From positions 1 to 39,642 of the forward strand of contig JALUVJ010000110.1 of the NCBI GenBank assembly GCA_027020665.1: a stretch of 39,642 nt of DNA. Direction: 5' to 3'. Shown here in pieces: positions 25,132 to 33,013 of this stretch. The notes under the pieces were generated by a model, which made no database searches, was not told the DNA's origin, and worked only from the letters and a program-made list of their open reading frames with translations. Within the stretch, counting starts at the first letter, position 1, and every line of letters starts with the position of its first letter. Position numbers and translations under genes: made by a program. The DNA is from Nitrospira sp. (GTDB taxonomy: Bacteria > Nitrospirota > Nitrospiria > SBBL01 > JAADHI01).

Positions 25132-25189
25132 GGGGTGTGCATTCAGGTAAGTCTGCTCTTCCTCTGACTGAACGCAATACCTCCACCCC
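25132..25189 (+). ncRNA. Candidate structured leader RNA of the PhoD-family gene
   Basis: An outer stem GGGGTG (25132-25137) with CACCCC (25184-25189) encloses TGCATTCAG (25138-25146) pairing with CTGAACGCA (25168-25176), apart from one A-C mismatch. The fold would begin at the predicted 5' end of the transcript. I do not recognise it as a known riboswitch class. Confidence 0.35.
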
Positions 25190-25307
25190 GTAAGTCATGG
25201 CGATTCCCGAGTCTTCCCTTAGAATAGGGTTTGGCATGTTTAAATGTGCCGTCAGTGCCGGTAAAACCAGATCAATTTCCGGATCAATTTAAGAAGAGGA
25301 GTGCTTT

Positions 25308-27032
25308 ATGAGTAGTTTGAGGAAACCGAGTTTGGGGCCGATTGTCGGCCATACGACCCATCAATCCTGCCGCCTTTGGATTTCGGCTTCAAATCCGGAT
25401 GCCGCAGATGAAAAGCAGTCCGGAGGCAGACGCACCCTCGGTGTTATCGGCATTGTCAAAGCGGACGGCAGGATTGACCCGGCTTCGATTTCATACTTCC
25501 GTTTGCATCGCGGGCATAACCGCACTGGCACTTTTAACCTTGGGCTTGAAGCGGGTTTAAAAAAACGACCGCGCGGCGCGGCTGTAAAAGCCCTGGAGCC
25601 TGAAACCTCTTACCTTGTCCGCTTGTCGACGCTCTCTCTTGATGATGCTTTTGATAACGACTACGAGGTTTCAGATGAAACGCTGATTGAAAGATTGCCC
25701 GATCCCTCAAGCTGGGCTGATGTCTTTAATCGTATGCCGCAGGCTTATGCCGAAGCAACATTCAAGACATTCGCCGCACCGCCTACGGACGGGAAACCTG
25801 CAAAAGCAATGAGTTTTTTGCTGGGATCTTGTCGGTATCCCGGCATACTCTGGAAACGGAAGGCCTCAGACCGGATTTTCGGCCCCATGTTGCGAGATCA
25901 TGGGAAGGATGTGTCTTTTGCCTTGATGGTTGGGGATCAAATTTATGCCGATATGTTTAGCCCCGTGGTGCCGATTGGCCTTGCAAACACCTATGAAGAA
26001 TTTCAAGAGCGTTATGTCACTGCTTTCGGATCGAAAAATATGCGCAGATTTTTGCGGCATATTCCGACTTACATGATCCTGGATGATCACGAAATTGAGG
26101 ACAACTGGACACAGGACCGCATCAATGCAGACAGAAAGAAACGGCTTCTTTTCAATATTGCGATTGACGCCTATATGAGTTACCAGTGGAGCCACGGTCC
26201 TCGGCGTTGGAATAATTGCGTGCCGCCGCCTGAAAAAAAGCGGCTTTCTGCGACTGAAGAATCCCTGCATAATCCACAAACCGCCCTGCTTTATTATGAT
26301 TTTCTGTGTGAAGGGTATCCGTTTTTTGTCTTAGATACCCGAACTCAGCGTTTTCAAGATGAGCAAAAAGGTTTGGAGGACAACCATTTGCTGGGTCGCC
26401 CCGCCCAACATGTTTCAGAACCGGGACAATTGGAACGCTTTCTTTATTGGTTGAAGGCGCAGCAAAAGTTGCGCGGCAACGCGCCGAAATTCATTATTTC
26501 TGCGAGTGTTTTTGCACCAAATACCGTGAAATCAACCCGTGAGGGGTACAAAAATAAGGAAGCCAGTGACTCCTGGCCGGCCTTTCCCAATACACGCAAA
26601 GCCATTCTGGATTGTATTGTCGAAAACAAAATTGAAAATATCGTTTTTTTAAGTGGAGATGTGCATTGTGCCAATGTTTGTGAAATGAATTTTAAGGAAG
26701 GTCCGGCCAATGATTTAAAAGCCTATAATATCACCTCATCGGCTTTTTATTGGCCCTTTCCTTTTGCGGACGGCAACCCCTCGGATTATGTGCATGATTC
26801 GACGAATCCGGACAACAAAGATACTTTTGCATTGTCACAAGGCAAGGGCGTGATGGATTACACTGCTTGGGGGTTTACGCAGTCGGACAACTTTTGCCGT
26901 ATCAATATCGATCCGGACAATCACCAATTGGAAGTGCATTTGTTTGATCAAAAGGGAAATGCGATCAAAACCAGAAAGAAAAACGGAACATTCAACAGTG
27001 CGCCCCAGCGCCTGAAACTGAAACCCTGGTAA
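25308..27032 (+). CDS. PhoD-family alkaline phosphatase/phosphodiesterase, cytoplasmic form
   Basis: A 574-residue metallophosphoesterase of the PhoD type. Motifs in order: an N-terminal Ig-like region with LGPIVGHTTHQSCRLWI, then GSCRYPG (173-179), GDQIYAD (209-215), DDHEIEDNW (259-267) and SGDVHCAN (449-456), which together supply the metal-binding residues. Classical PhoD enzymes are exported by the Tat system, but there is no signal peptide or twin-arginine here, so the protein is probably cytosolic. Family members without a signal are known. The substrate is not evident. AAGAAGAGGAG precedes the ATG. It ends 4 bases from the convergent oxidoreductase stop. Confidence 0.88.
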   Translation: MSSLRKPSLGPIVGHTTHQSCRLWISASNPDAADEKQSGGRRTLGVIGIVKADGRIDPASISYFRLHRGHNRTGTFNLGLEAGLKKRPRGAAVKALEPETSYLVRLSTLSLDDAFDNDYEVSDETLIERLPDPSSWADVFNRMPQAYAEATFKTFAAPPTDGKPAKAMSFLLGSCRYPGILWKRKASDRIFGPMLRDHGKDVSFALMVGDQIYADMFSPVVPIGLANTYEEFQERYVTAFGSKNMRRFLRHIPTYMILDDHEIEDNWTQDRINADRKKRLLFNIAIDAYMSYQWSHGPRRWNNCVPPPEKKRLSATEESLHNPQTALLYYDFLCEGYPFFVLDTRTQRFQDEQKGLEDNHLLGRPAQHVSEPGQLERFLYWLKAQQKLRGNAPKFIISASVFAPNTVKSTREGYKNKEASDSWPAFPNTRKAILDCIVENKIENIVFLSGDVHCANVCEMNFKEGPANDLKAYNITSSAFYWPFPFADGNPSDYVHDSTNPDNKDTFALSQGKGVMDYTAWGFTQSDNFCRINIDPDNHQLEVHLFDQKGNAIKTRKKNGTFNSAPQRLKLKPW

Positions 27033-27036
27033 ATGA

Positions 27037-28410
27037 TTAATTCATTTCCAACATGTCTTCAACAAGATAAAGCATGATTTCGGCTAATGTGGGATGGATG
27101 TGCGCGATTTTGGCATAGTCTTGCAAGGTGGCGCGGTAGTGCATGGCGATGGCGGCTTGATGGATGAGGTTTGAGGCTTCCGCACCCACAATTTGCGTGC
27201 CGAGAATCTCACCGCTTGTTGCATCCGCCAAAATTTTAATAAATCCTTCAGTCTGATTGGTGACGACCGCTTTGCCCAGATCATCGAAGGGATATTTCCC
27301 GACCCGAACCGCAATGCCCTGGGCCCGGGCTTCTTTTTCAGAAAGGCCGACTTTTGCAAATTGCGGGTCGGTAAAGACTGCGATCGGGATGACACGATAG
27401 TCGGCTTTTTCGACGGGGCCTTTGATTAAATTGTTTCCGGCGATTTTTCCCTGATAAGTGGCGACATTCACCACGAGATTCAAGCCTGTGACATCCCCCG
27501 CCGCGTAGATGTTTTCGTTGCTGGTTTGAAGGTATGCGTTGACATGAATCCCGGATGGGCCGGTTTCGACACCCGCGGCATCCAGGCCGAGTTGTTCGAT
27601 ATTTCCAGCCCGCCCCGTCACGACCAAAATCTCATCCGCTTCAACGACGGTGTTTTGTCCTTTATGTTCAAAATACACCCGTTTTTGTCCGTTTTTCAGT
27701 TCAAGGTGTTTGATGGTCGTTTCTGTATATAGATCGATCCCGTCTTTTTTGAAGATTGCGCCCAGGGTTTCTCCGACATCGGTATCTTCCCAACTAAGGA
27801 CGTGGGCGCTGCGCTGGATGATCGTGGTTTGAACATCCATGCGATGAAAAAATTGTCCAAACTCAAGCGCCTCCGCACCTCCGCCTAAAACAATCAATGA
27901 GGCGGGCAATTTCTCCATTTCCAGTGCGTCGTTGCTGGTGATAAAGCCGGTTTCCGCGAGGCCCGGAAAGGGTGGAATGATTTCTTTTGATCCGGTGGCG
28001 ATAAGGTATTTTCCACATTCATAGATTGTTTCACCGACTTGAAGGGTTTGTGGCGACAAAAATCGGGCGGCGCCTGTGAGCAGGGTGATATTTTTTTCTC
28101 CATCAATGTCCGTTTTGGCGTAATCGGCCATTTCCGCGATGAGGCGGTCTTTTCGCTTTTTGATGTGTTCGAAGTTGATGCGAATTTTGCCGTCCGTATC
28201 AATGCCCATCTCCGACCCGCGCTGCATGAACCCGACTAATTCCGCCGAGCGCAGGTAGGCTTTTGTCGGCATACAGCCTTTGAGGATGCAGAGCCCGCCG
28301 AAAGGCCCGGTTTCAACCAGTCCGACCTTCGCGCCCTGCTCGGCCGCCGTGCGTGCGCCGTAGCGTCCGGCACTGCCCGCACCGATGACCATCACATCGA
28401 ATGCATTCAT
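27037..28410 (-). CDS. Pyridine nucleotide-disulfide oxidoreductase (E3/mercuric reductase-like)
   Basis: A 457-residue class I flavoprotein disulfide reductase. FAD motif GAGSAGRYGA (10-19), redox-active Cys41-x4-Cys46 in GGLCILKGCMPTKA, a NAD(P) motif LGGGAEALEFG (about 174-184), AAGDV (about 296-300) and the C-terminal HIHPTLAE that supplies the active-site His. It has neither an N-terminal heavy-metal domain nor a C-terminal vicinal Cys pair, so it is not a true MerA. The lpdA at 18997 is the likelier dehydrogenase-complex E3, so this one may be a soluble-thiol or quinone reductase. It is divergent from purU across a 12-bp inverted repeat. Confidence 0.85.
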   Translation of the reverse strand: MNAFDVMVIGAGSAGRYGARTAAEQGAKVGLVETGPFGGLCILKGCMPTKAYLRSAELVGFMQRGSEMGIDTDGKIRINFEHIKKRKDRLIAEMADYAKTDIDGEKNITLLTGAARFLSPQTLQVGETIYECGKYLIATGSKEIIPPFPGLAETGFITSNDALEMEKLPASLIVLGGGAEALEFGQFFHRMDVQTTIIQRSAHVLSWEDTDVGETLGAIFKKDGIDLYTETTIKHLELKNGQKRVYFEHKGQNTVVEADEILVVTGRAGNIEQLGLDAAGVETGPSGIHVNAYLQTSNENIYAAGDVTGLNLVVNVATYQGKIAGNNLIKGPVEKADYRVIPIAVFTDPQFAKVGLSEKEARAQGIAVRVGKYPFDDLGKAVVTNQTEGFIKILADATSGEILGTQIVGAEASNLIHQAAIAMHYRATLQDYAKIAHIHPTLAEIMLYLVEDMLEMN

Positions 28411-28468
28411 GGTCGGGCATGATACAGGACCGAAGGCGCAAAAGGAATCCTAAAGAACAAAAGTTGTG

Positions 28469-28504
28469 TCTGATTCATTATAAGATCTTTTTTAATGAAT
28501 CAGA
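28469..28504. promoter_or_regulatory. 12-bp inverted repeat, probable operator between divergent genes
   Basis: TCTGATTCATTA (28469-28480) and its exact inverse TAATGAATCAGA (28493-28504) flank 12 bases. A perfect minus-strand -10 box TATAAT (28477-28482) overlaps the left arm, so a bound protein would block transcription of the oxidoreductase gene. Confidence 0.5.
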
Positions 28505-28538
28505 GCTTCCTTATGCAGTCCGTTGTCTCAAAAAATAT

Positions 28539-28567
28539 TTGCATCTCTTTGTCAAAATCCCTATTTT
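28539..28567 (+). promoter_or_regulatory. Promoter of purU
   Basis: TTGCAT (28539-28544), 17-base spacer, TATTTT (28562-28567). It lies just downstream of the inverted repeat and gives a short leader to the ATG at 28606. Confidence 0.4.
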
Positions 28568-28605
28568 CTAGGGGATAGCCGGATTTTATGTGGGGATCAA
28601 GCAAA

Positions 28606-29475
28606 ATGGAAAATCAGACTTCAGTTTCTGCAATTTTAATTGTTTCTTGTCCGGATCGAAAAGGCTTGATTGCCTCGGTCACGCGCTTTATTTACCAGCA
28701 TCATGGCAACATTATCAGTCTGGAGCAGGATGTTGATCCGAGGGAACATCACTTTTTTATGCGACTGGAATGGGAGCTTGCGGGTTTCCAGATTCCCCCG
28801 GAGCAGTTCGAAAAACGATTTGAAACCGAACTGGCCCAAGCCTTTGCAATGACCTGGTCTTTTCATCTTTCAAACGAGCGGCCGCGCATGGCGATTTTTG
28901 TCTCAAAGCATTCGCATTGCCTTTACGATATTCTTTCACGATATCAGGCCGGGGAGTGGCGAGTGGAAATTCCCCTGATTATCAGCAATCATCCCGACCT
29001 GGCCCCGGTGGCGAAAAATGTGGGCATCGATTTTCATGTCGTGCCCATCACCAAGAGCAATAAAGCGGAACAGGAAAAAAGAGAGCTGGCGCTGCTCAAA
29101 AAATACGACATTGAGTTTGTCGTGTTGGCGCGTTATATGCAGGTGTTAAGCGACAATTTTATCCGGCACTATCCGCAGCGGATTATTAATATTCACCATT
29201 CTTTTCTTCCGGCTTTTCCAGGTGCGAAACCGTATCACTCGGCCTATGAACGCGGTGTGAAAATTATCGGTGTGACCAGTCACTACGCCACAGCGGATTT
29301 GGACGGGGGCCCGATTATTGAGCAGGATGTGGTGCCGGTCAGCCACACGGACCGCGTGGAAGATTATGTGCGTAAAGGGCGCGATTTGGAAAAGGTTGTG
29401 CTTTCCCGCGCGATCTGGCGGCATTTGAACCGAAAAATCCTCGTTTTTAAAAACAGGACACTCCTGTTTTCCTGA
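28606..29475 (+). CDS. purU: Formyltetrahydrofolate deformylase
   Basis: PurU hydrolyses 10-formyl-THF to formate and THF, balancing the one-carbon pool. The protein (289 residues from 28606) has an N-terminal ACT domain starting ILIVSCPDRKGLIASVTRFI and a C-terminal formyltransferase-like domain with NIHHSFLPAFPGAKPYHSAY and GVTSHYATADLDGGPIIEQD; these carry the Asn-His-Asp triad. An in-frame ATG at 28588 would add six residues; 28606 is chosen because the upstream promoter leaves little room for a ribosome site before 28588. A hairpin AAAACAGGA/TCCTGTTTT overlaps the last codons (29450-29470). The FAD oxidoreductase gene follows after 22 bases. Confidence 0.94.
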   Translation: MENQTSVSAILIVSCPDRKGLIASVTRFIYQHHGNIISLEQDVDPREHHFFMRLEWELAGFQIPPEQFEKRFETELAQAFAMTWSFHLSNERPRMAIFVSKHSHCLYDILSRYQAGEWRVEIPLIISNHPDLAPVAKNVGIDFHVVPITKSNKAEQEKRELALLKKYDIEFVVLARYMQVLSDNFIRHYPQRIINIHHSFLPAFPGAKPYHSAYERGVKIIGVTSHYATADLDGGPIIEQDVVPVSHTDRVEDYVRKGRDLEKVVLSRAIWRHLNRKILVFKNRTLLFS

Positions 29476-29497
29476 GCGTTCATTCAAAGCGTTTGTG

Positions 29498-30706
29498 ATG
29501 GCACGATCATACGATTTTCTCATCGCCGGCGGCGGAATCATCGGCAGCAGCATTGCGATGGCGCTTTCCGAATCGGGTGCAAAAGGCATCGCCGTGGTGG
29601 ACTGTGATCTGAGCGGAAAATGGGGGTCTTCGGAACGCAATGCGGGCGGCGTGCGTGCGACATGGGCCACGCCGGTGAATATCGCCCTCTCAAAGGCTTC
29701 GATTGACTATTATGAACAGGTCGCCGCCGAGGCGGGCTTTCAGCAAAAAGGCTATCTTTGGTTGTATGACGCTGCTGCGTGGCCTCAAGTCCTTGAGCGG
29801 ATTGATCTCTGGAATCGCTCGGCCGGCTCTGTGATACTGCTCACGCCATCTGAAATTGCGGAACGTTTTCCTTTTTTTGATCGGCTGGAGGGGGTGCGGG
29901 GTGCCGTCTTTTCACCAAAAGACGGTTTGATTAATCCCAATTTACTCAAGGCCCATTACCGCGGCCGGGCGTTGGCGGACGCTGTGGATTGGATTGACCA
30001 TCGCATTATTGAGGCTGTGGACATGGATGCAGGCCGCATCCGCGCCGTACACTTGCGCGCTGCGGCTTCCGAAAAAGCCGTGGAAGCTTTTTTAACCGCA
30101 CAGGCTTTGCCTACCGAAGAGAAGGTCGAGCGCATTGAAGTGAAGACCTTCATCAATTCGGCGGGGGCTTGGGCGCCGCAACTGGCGCGCTTGTACGGAA
30201 AAACGCTGCCTTCCGTCCCGATCCGAAGACAGGTAGCCGTGTTGCATTGCCGGGCGGTCGATTTATCGCCCTACGGCATGATGGTGGATACGAGCGGGCT
30301 CTATTTCCACCATGAGGCAGGCAATCTTCTGGCCGGATATGCCGTGCCCGCGGAACCTCCGGGCTATCATTTTGACTACGAGGGCGCGGATTTTTTTATG
30401 AACGAACTCTGGCCGCGCCTTGCGGCACGAAGTCGTTTTTTTGAACGACTCAAGTTGATCGGAGGCTGGGCCGGTCTTTACAGTGTTTCCCCGGACTACA
30501 GCGCCATCATCGGCCCGGTTGCGGGCATTCAAAATGTCTACGAGGCCCATTCGTTTTCGGGCCATGGCGTGATGCAATCTTATGCCGTCGGGCGCGCGCT
30601 GGCGGAATATATCCTGCACGGGGCTTATGAAAGCATTGATCTGTCCATGCTTTCGGGCGAACGTTTTGAATACGGTCAGTATCTATCGGAAACGATGTTG
30701 ATTTAG
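29498..30706 (+). CDS. FAD-dependent oxidoreductase, DAO family (glycine/sarcosine/D-amino-acid oxidase-like)
   Basis: A 402-residue flavoprotein of the DAO superfamily. The N-terminal FAD motif is AGGGIIGSSIA (about residues 10-20), followed by a GxxSxRNxGG-like WGSSERNAGGVRATWAT segment typical of sarcosine or glycine oxidase-type enzymes. The C-terminal part has IGGWAGLYSVSPDYSAIIGPV and HSFSGHGVMQSYAVG, the second FAD-contacting region. Either GTG at 29495 or the adjacent ATG at 29498 could start it. Oxidation of N-methyl amino acids such as sarcosine feeds one-carbon units to THF, and purU is linked to sarcosine oxidase genes in other bacteria, so the purU neighbour supports that role. 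The substrate is not proven. Confidence 0.85.
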   Translation: MARSYDFLIAGGGIIGSSIAMALSESGAKGIAVVDCDLSGKWGSSERNAGGVRATWATPVNIALSKASIDYYEQVAAEAGFQQKGYLWLYDAAAWPQVLERIDLWNRSAGSVILLTPSEIAERFPFFDRLEGVRGAVFSPKDGLINPNLLKAHYRGRALADAVDWIDHRIIEAVDMDAGRIRAVHLRAAASEKAVEAFLTAQALPTEEKVERIEVKTFINSAGAWAPQLARLYGKTLPSVPIRRQVAVLHCRAVDLSPYGMMVDTSGLYFHHEAGNLLAGYAVPAEPPGYHFDYEGADFFMNELWPRLAARSRFFERLKLIGGWAGLYSVSPDYSAIIGPVAGIQNVYEAHSFSGHGVMQSYAVGRALAEYILHGAYESIDLSMLSGERFEYGQYLSETMLI

Positions 30707-30776
30707 ACGCCTTTGCCCGATTGTTTTCAGTAATTGATTCGGCGTATATTACTTTAACGTATTTTGAGTGAGCGGG

Positions 30777-31433
30777 ATGGATATTTACGAATCCCAAAAA
30801 GGGTATTTTCAACGTGCCTATCAAACAGGCGAGCACGGTTGGCCGGTTACTGGCCCCTCTGCTTTTGTTGTCCGCTTTTTGAAAAAATTCCAGTCTGAAA
30901 AACAAAGTGCGCGCCTGCTGGATATCGGTTGTGGCGAGGGACGGCATAGCGGGCTGTTTGCAAATGCAGGCTACGAAGCCGTGGGGCTGGATTATCAGGC
31001 TTTGGCCCTCGCGCGTGCGGCGCGCTTTTTTGAAGGTGATCGATCAAGGCTGCATTTTGTACGGGGCGATGTGTTTCATTTACCCTTTGTGCCTGTTTCT
31101 TTTGATGTTCTGATTGATTACGGCTGTTTACACCATGTGCGACGGCGGGATACGCAGGCTTATCTAAAGAGTGTTGTGCCGCTTTTAAACCCTGGGGGAT
31201 ATTTTCTTTTGTCCTGTTTTTCGGAGCATTTTAAGCATCACCCCGATGAAGTGCGAACACGGGACTGGCTGGTGCATGACGGGCATTATGACCGTTTTTT
31301 CAGAAGGGACAGTTTCAAACATATCTTTGGAAAGGACTTTGAAATTTTGGAAATCGAGGAAGAACGTGAAGACCTGTATGCCTTTTATCATGTTTTAATG
31401 AGAAAAAATACGGCGACGGTGTCGCCAGCATGA
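30777..31433 (+). CDS. Class I SAM-dependent methyltransferase
   Basis: A 218-residue protein with the seven-strand methyltransferase fold (Methyltransf_11/25 type). Motif I is LLDIGCGEGRHSGLF (about residues 47-61), the acidic loop is VGLDYQALAL, motif II is HFVRGDVFHLPF, and motif IV is VLIDYGCLHHV. The lid region WPVTGPSAFVVRF is at the start. ATG at 30777 is taken as start; a GTG at 30768 adds three residues. Substrate unknown. The N-terminal 'W-P' followed by a short helix resembles thiopurine/tellurite-type methyltransferases, but only loosely. It lies between the flavoprotein and the aminotransferase on one strand. Confidence 0.85.
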   Translation: MDIYESQKGYFQRAYQTGEHGWPVTGPSAFVVRFLKKFQSEKQSARLLDIGCGEGRHSGLFANAGYEAVGLDYQALALARAARFFEGDRSRLHFVRGDVFHLPFVPVSFDVLIDYGCLHHVRRRDTQAYLKSVVPLLNPGGYFLLSCFSEHFKHHPDEVRTRDWLVHDGHYDRFFRRDSFKHIFGKDFEILEIEEEREDLYAFYHVLMRKNTATVSPA

Positions 31434-31448
31434 TTTGGAAAGGAGAAG

Positions 31449-32294
31449 ATGCCTGAGATTGCCTTTGTGAATGGAACCTGGTGTGATTTGTCGGAGGCTG
31501 CGGTTTCGATTGAAGACCGCGGGTTTCAGTTCGGGGATGGCGTTTACGAGGTTATTCGCACTTACGGCAAAGCCCTTTTTGGTCTAAAAGCGCACCTGGC
31601 GCGTTTGGCAGCCAGTGCTGGAGAAATCGAGATTGCCTTGCCCGATACGCTCGCGGCGCTGGAAAAGGGGATTCAGTCCGGCTGTGAAAAATGCGGTTTT
31701 GAGGATATCCAGATTTATATTCAATTAACCCGGGGCAGGGCGCCGAGAAACCATCATTATCCTGAAAAACGACGGACGACCTGGGTGATGACCTTTCGCG
31801 AGACAAAGAAAATTCCCAAGCAGGTACGCGAGTCGGGAGTCTCCGTGATTTCGACAGAAGACATCCGTTGGGCGAAGTGCCATATCAAATCACTTAACCT
31901 ACTGCCGAATGTCATGGCCCGTGAAGCGGCGGCCCGTGCGGGGGCGTTTGAGGCTGTTTTTGTGCGCGAGGGCAAAGTCATGGAAGGCGCGGCGAGCAAT
32001 GTGTTTGCCGTTTTTAACCGGCGGATCCTGACCCCGCCTAAGGGGCCTTATCTCTTATCCGGCATTACGCGGGACCTTGTATTGTCTCTTGGTGCTGAGA
32101 AGGGATTTGAAATGCATGAGGCGGATTTGGCCTTGGAGGATTTTTATACGGCGGACGAAATTTTTCTCACCGGGACGACGATTGAGGTCTTGCCTGCAGT
32201 GGCTTGTAACGGCATACCCCTGGGGCAGGGGCGGCCGGGAAAGACGGCGAGAATTTTATATGAGGCCTTTCGGAGATATGTTGAAAAACAGTAA
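31449..32294 (+). CDS. Class IV aminotransferase, D-alanine aminotransferase-like
   Basis: A 281-residue PLP enzyme of fold type IV. The N-terminus VNGTWCDLSEAAVSIEDRGFQFGDGVYEVIRTYG is characteristic of D-amino-acid and branched-chain aminotransferases. The PLP lysine is Lys147 in HIKSLNLLPN, the cofactor-contacting Glu179 lies in VMEGAASN, and EIFLTGTT binds the phosphate. LTRGRAPRNHHYP (about 93-105) carries the RxxHxxP-like pattern typical of D-alanine aminotransferase (Dat), favouring it over IlvE or PabC. AAGGAGAAG precedes the ATG. It supplies D-glutamate/D-alanine for cell wall or degrades D-amino acids. Confidence 0.88.
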   Translation: MPEIAFVNGTWCDLSEAAVSIEDRGFQFGDGVYEVIRTYGKALFGLKAHLARLAASAGEIEIALPDTLAALEKGIQSGCEKCGFEDIQIYIQLTRGRAPRNHHYPEKRRTTWVMTFRETKKIPKQVRESGVSVISTEDIRWAKCHIKSLNLLPNVMAREAAARAGAFEAVFVREGKVMEGAASNVFAVFNRRILTPPKGPYLLSGITRDLVLSLGAEKGFEMHEADLALEDFYTADEIFLTGTTIEVLPAVACNGIPLGQGRPGKTARILYEAFRRYVEKQ

Positions 32295-32361
32295 GTTGTT
32301 TTGCTTTTCAGGTTGTTTCGCACCGTGTCGGAACGGGATACGAAGGGTCTCCCTCAGAACC

Positions 32362-32390
32362 TTGCTTTCCCGTAACGACTGTGTTATAAA
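32362..32390 (+). promoter_or_regulatory. Promoter of the rimP-nusA-infB operon
   Basis: TTGCTT (32362-32367), exactly 17 bases, then TATAAA (32385-32390). The transcript would begin near 32397, ahead of the hairpin at 32415. Confidence 0.55.
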
Positions 32391-32414
32391 AACTTGGTTT
32401 TAGGCTAATTGTGC

Positions 32415-32441
32415 AGTGGGCCGTTTTTCGCCCACTTTTTT
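32415..32441 (+). terminator. Attenuator-like terminator in the rimP leader
   Basis: AGTGGGC (32415-32421) pairs with GCCCACT (32430-32436), with loop CGTTTTTC-like sequence and a following run of six T. It lies between the promoter and the rimP start, so it can act as an attenuator of the operon as well as stop read-through from the aminotransferase gene. Confidence 0.75.
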
Positions 32442-32461
32442 ATTTTCAGAGAGGGCTTACG

Positions 32462-33007
32462 TTGTCCCGTTTGGGTAAAAGTATCGCTGAAACCGTGCCT
32501 TTATCGGCTTCATCGGATCAAGATTTCCTGTCCGAAGGCGCGTCACTGAGCGATAAAATTAAAGTGATTGCCGCACCTTACTTGCGATCTCTCGGATTGG
32601 AGCTTTTTGATTTACAAATCGCCGGACGGCAATTACGGGTCTTTATTGACAAAGCATCCGGCGTGACGCTTGAAGATTGCACGAAGCTGAGCCGTCTGCT
32701 TGGGCCGGCACTGGATGTCGCGGACTTGATGCCGCAAGCCTATCATTTGGAGGTTTCATCTCCGGGCTTGAATCGCCCCTTGCGGCATGAAGCCGACTTT
32801 ATGCGTTTTATCGGTAAAAAAATAAAAATTAAAACAGTCGTAAAAATTAACATGCAAAAAGTCTTTACCGGCCGTCTGAATGATTTCAGGCAAAATGTTG
32901 TTTTTATGACGACGGACGAGGGGGATGAGATGCGGATTCCCTTTGATCGGCTTGCGAAGGCCTGTCTCGAAGTTGAGTTTGGTCTTGAGCAGAAAAAGAA
33001 AGGTTGA
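32462..33007 (+). CDS. rimP: Ribosome maturation factor RimP
   Basis: RimP assists 30S subunit assembly. The 181-residue protein has the standard two-domain layout: an N-terminal alpha/beta domain with LRSLGLELFDLQIAGRQLRVFIDK, the linker VTLEDCTKLSRLLGPALD, the conserved YHLEVSSPGLNRPLR, and a C-terminal SH3-like domain ending with an FDRLAKACLEVEF motif. It is a normal-sized member with about 25 extra residues at the N-terminus. TTG at 32462 is the preferred start (GAGAGGG just upstream); a frame extension to 32411 would pass through the terminator hairpin. nusA follows after 6 bases. Confidence 0.92.
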   Translation: MSRLGKSIAETVPLSASSDQDFLSEGASLSDKIKVIAAPYLRSLGLELFDLQIAGRQLRVFIDKASGVTLEDCTKLSRLLGPALDVADLMPQAYHLEVSSPGLNRPLRHEADFMRFIGKKIKIKTVVKINMQKVFTGRLNDFRQNVVFMTTDEGDEMRIPFDRLAKACLEVEFGLEQKKKG

Positions 33008-33013
33008 GCAAAA

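Larger units (their letters stand above)
24894..25307. other. Regulatory intergenic region between divergent mltD-like and phoD-like genes
   Basis: These 414 bases contain no convincing ORF. They hold a strong minus-strand promoter and a 5' hairpin for the transglycosylase, and a plus-strand promoter plus a nested stem-loop leader for the PhoD-family gene. Confidence 0.6.

Noticed and set aside
27037-28410. Mercuric reductase MerA
   Set aside because: It lacks the C-terminal vicinal cysteine pair and any HMA domain, and no other mer gene is present.
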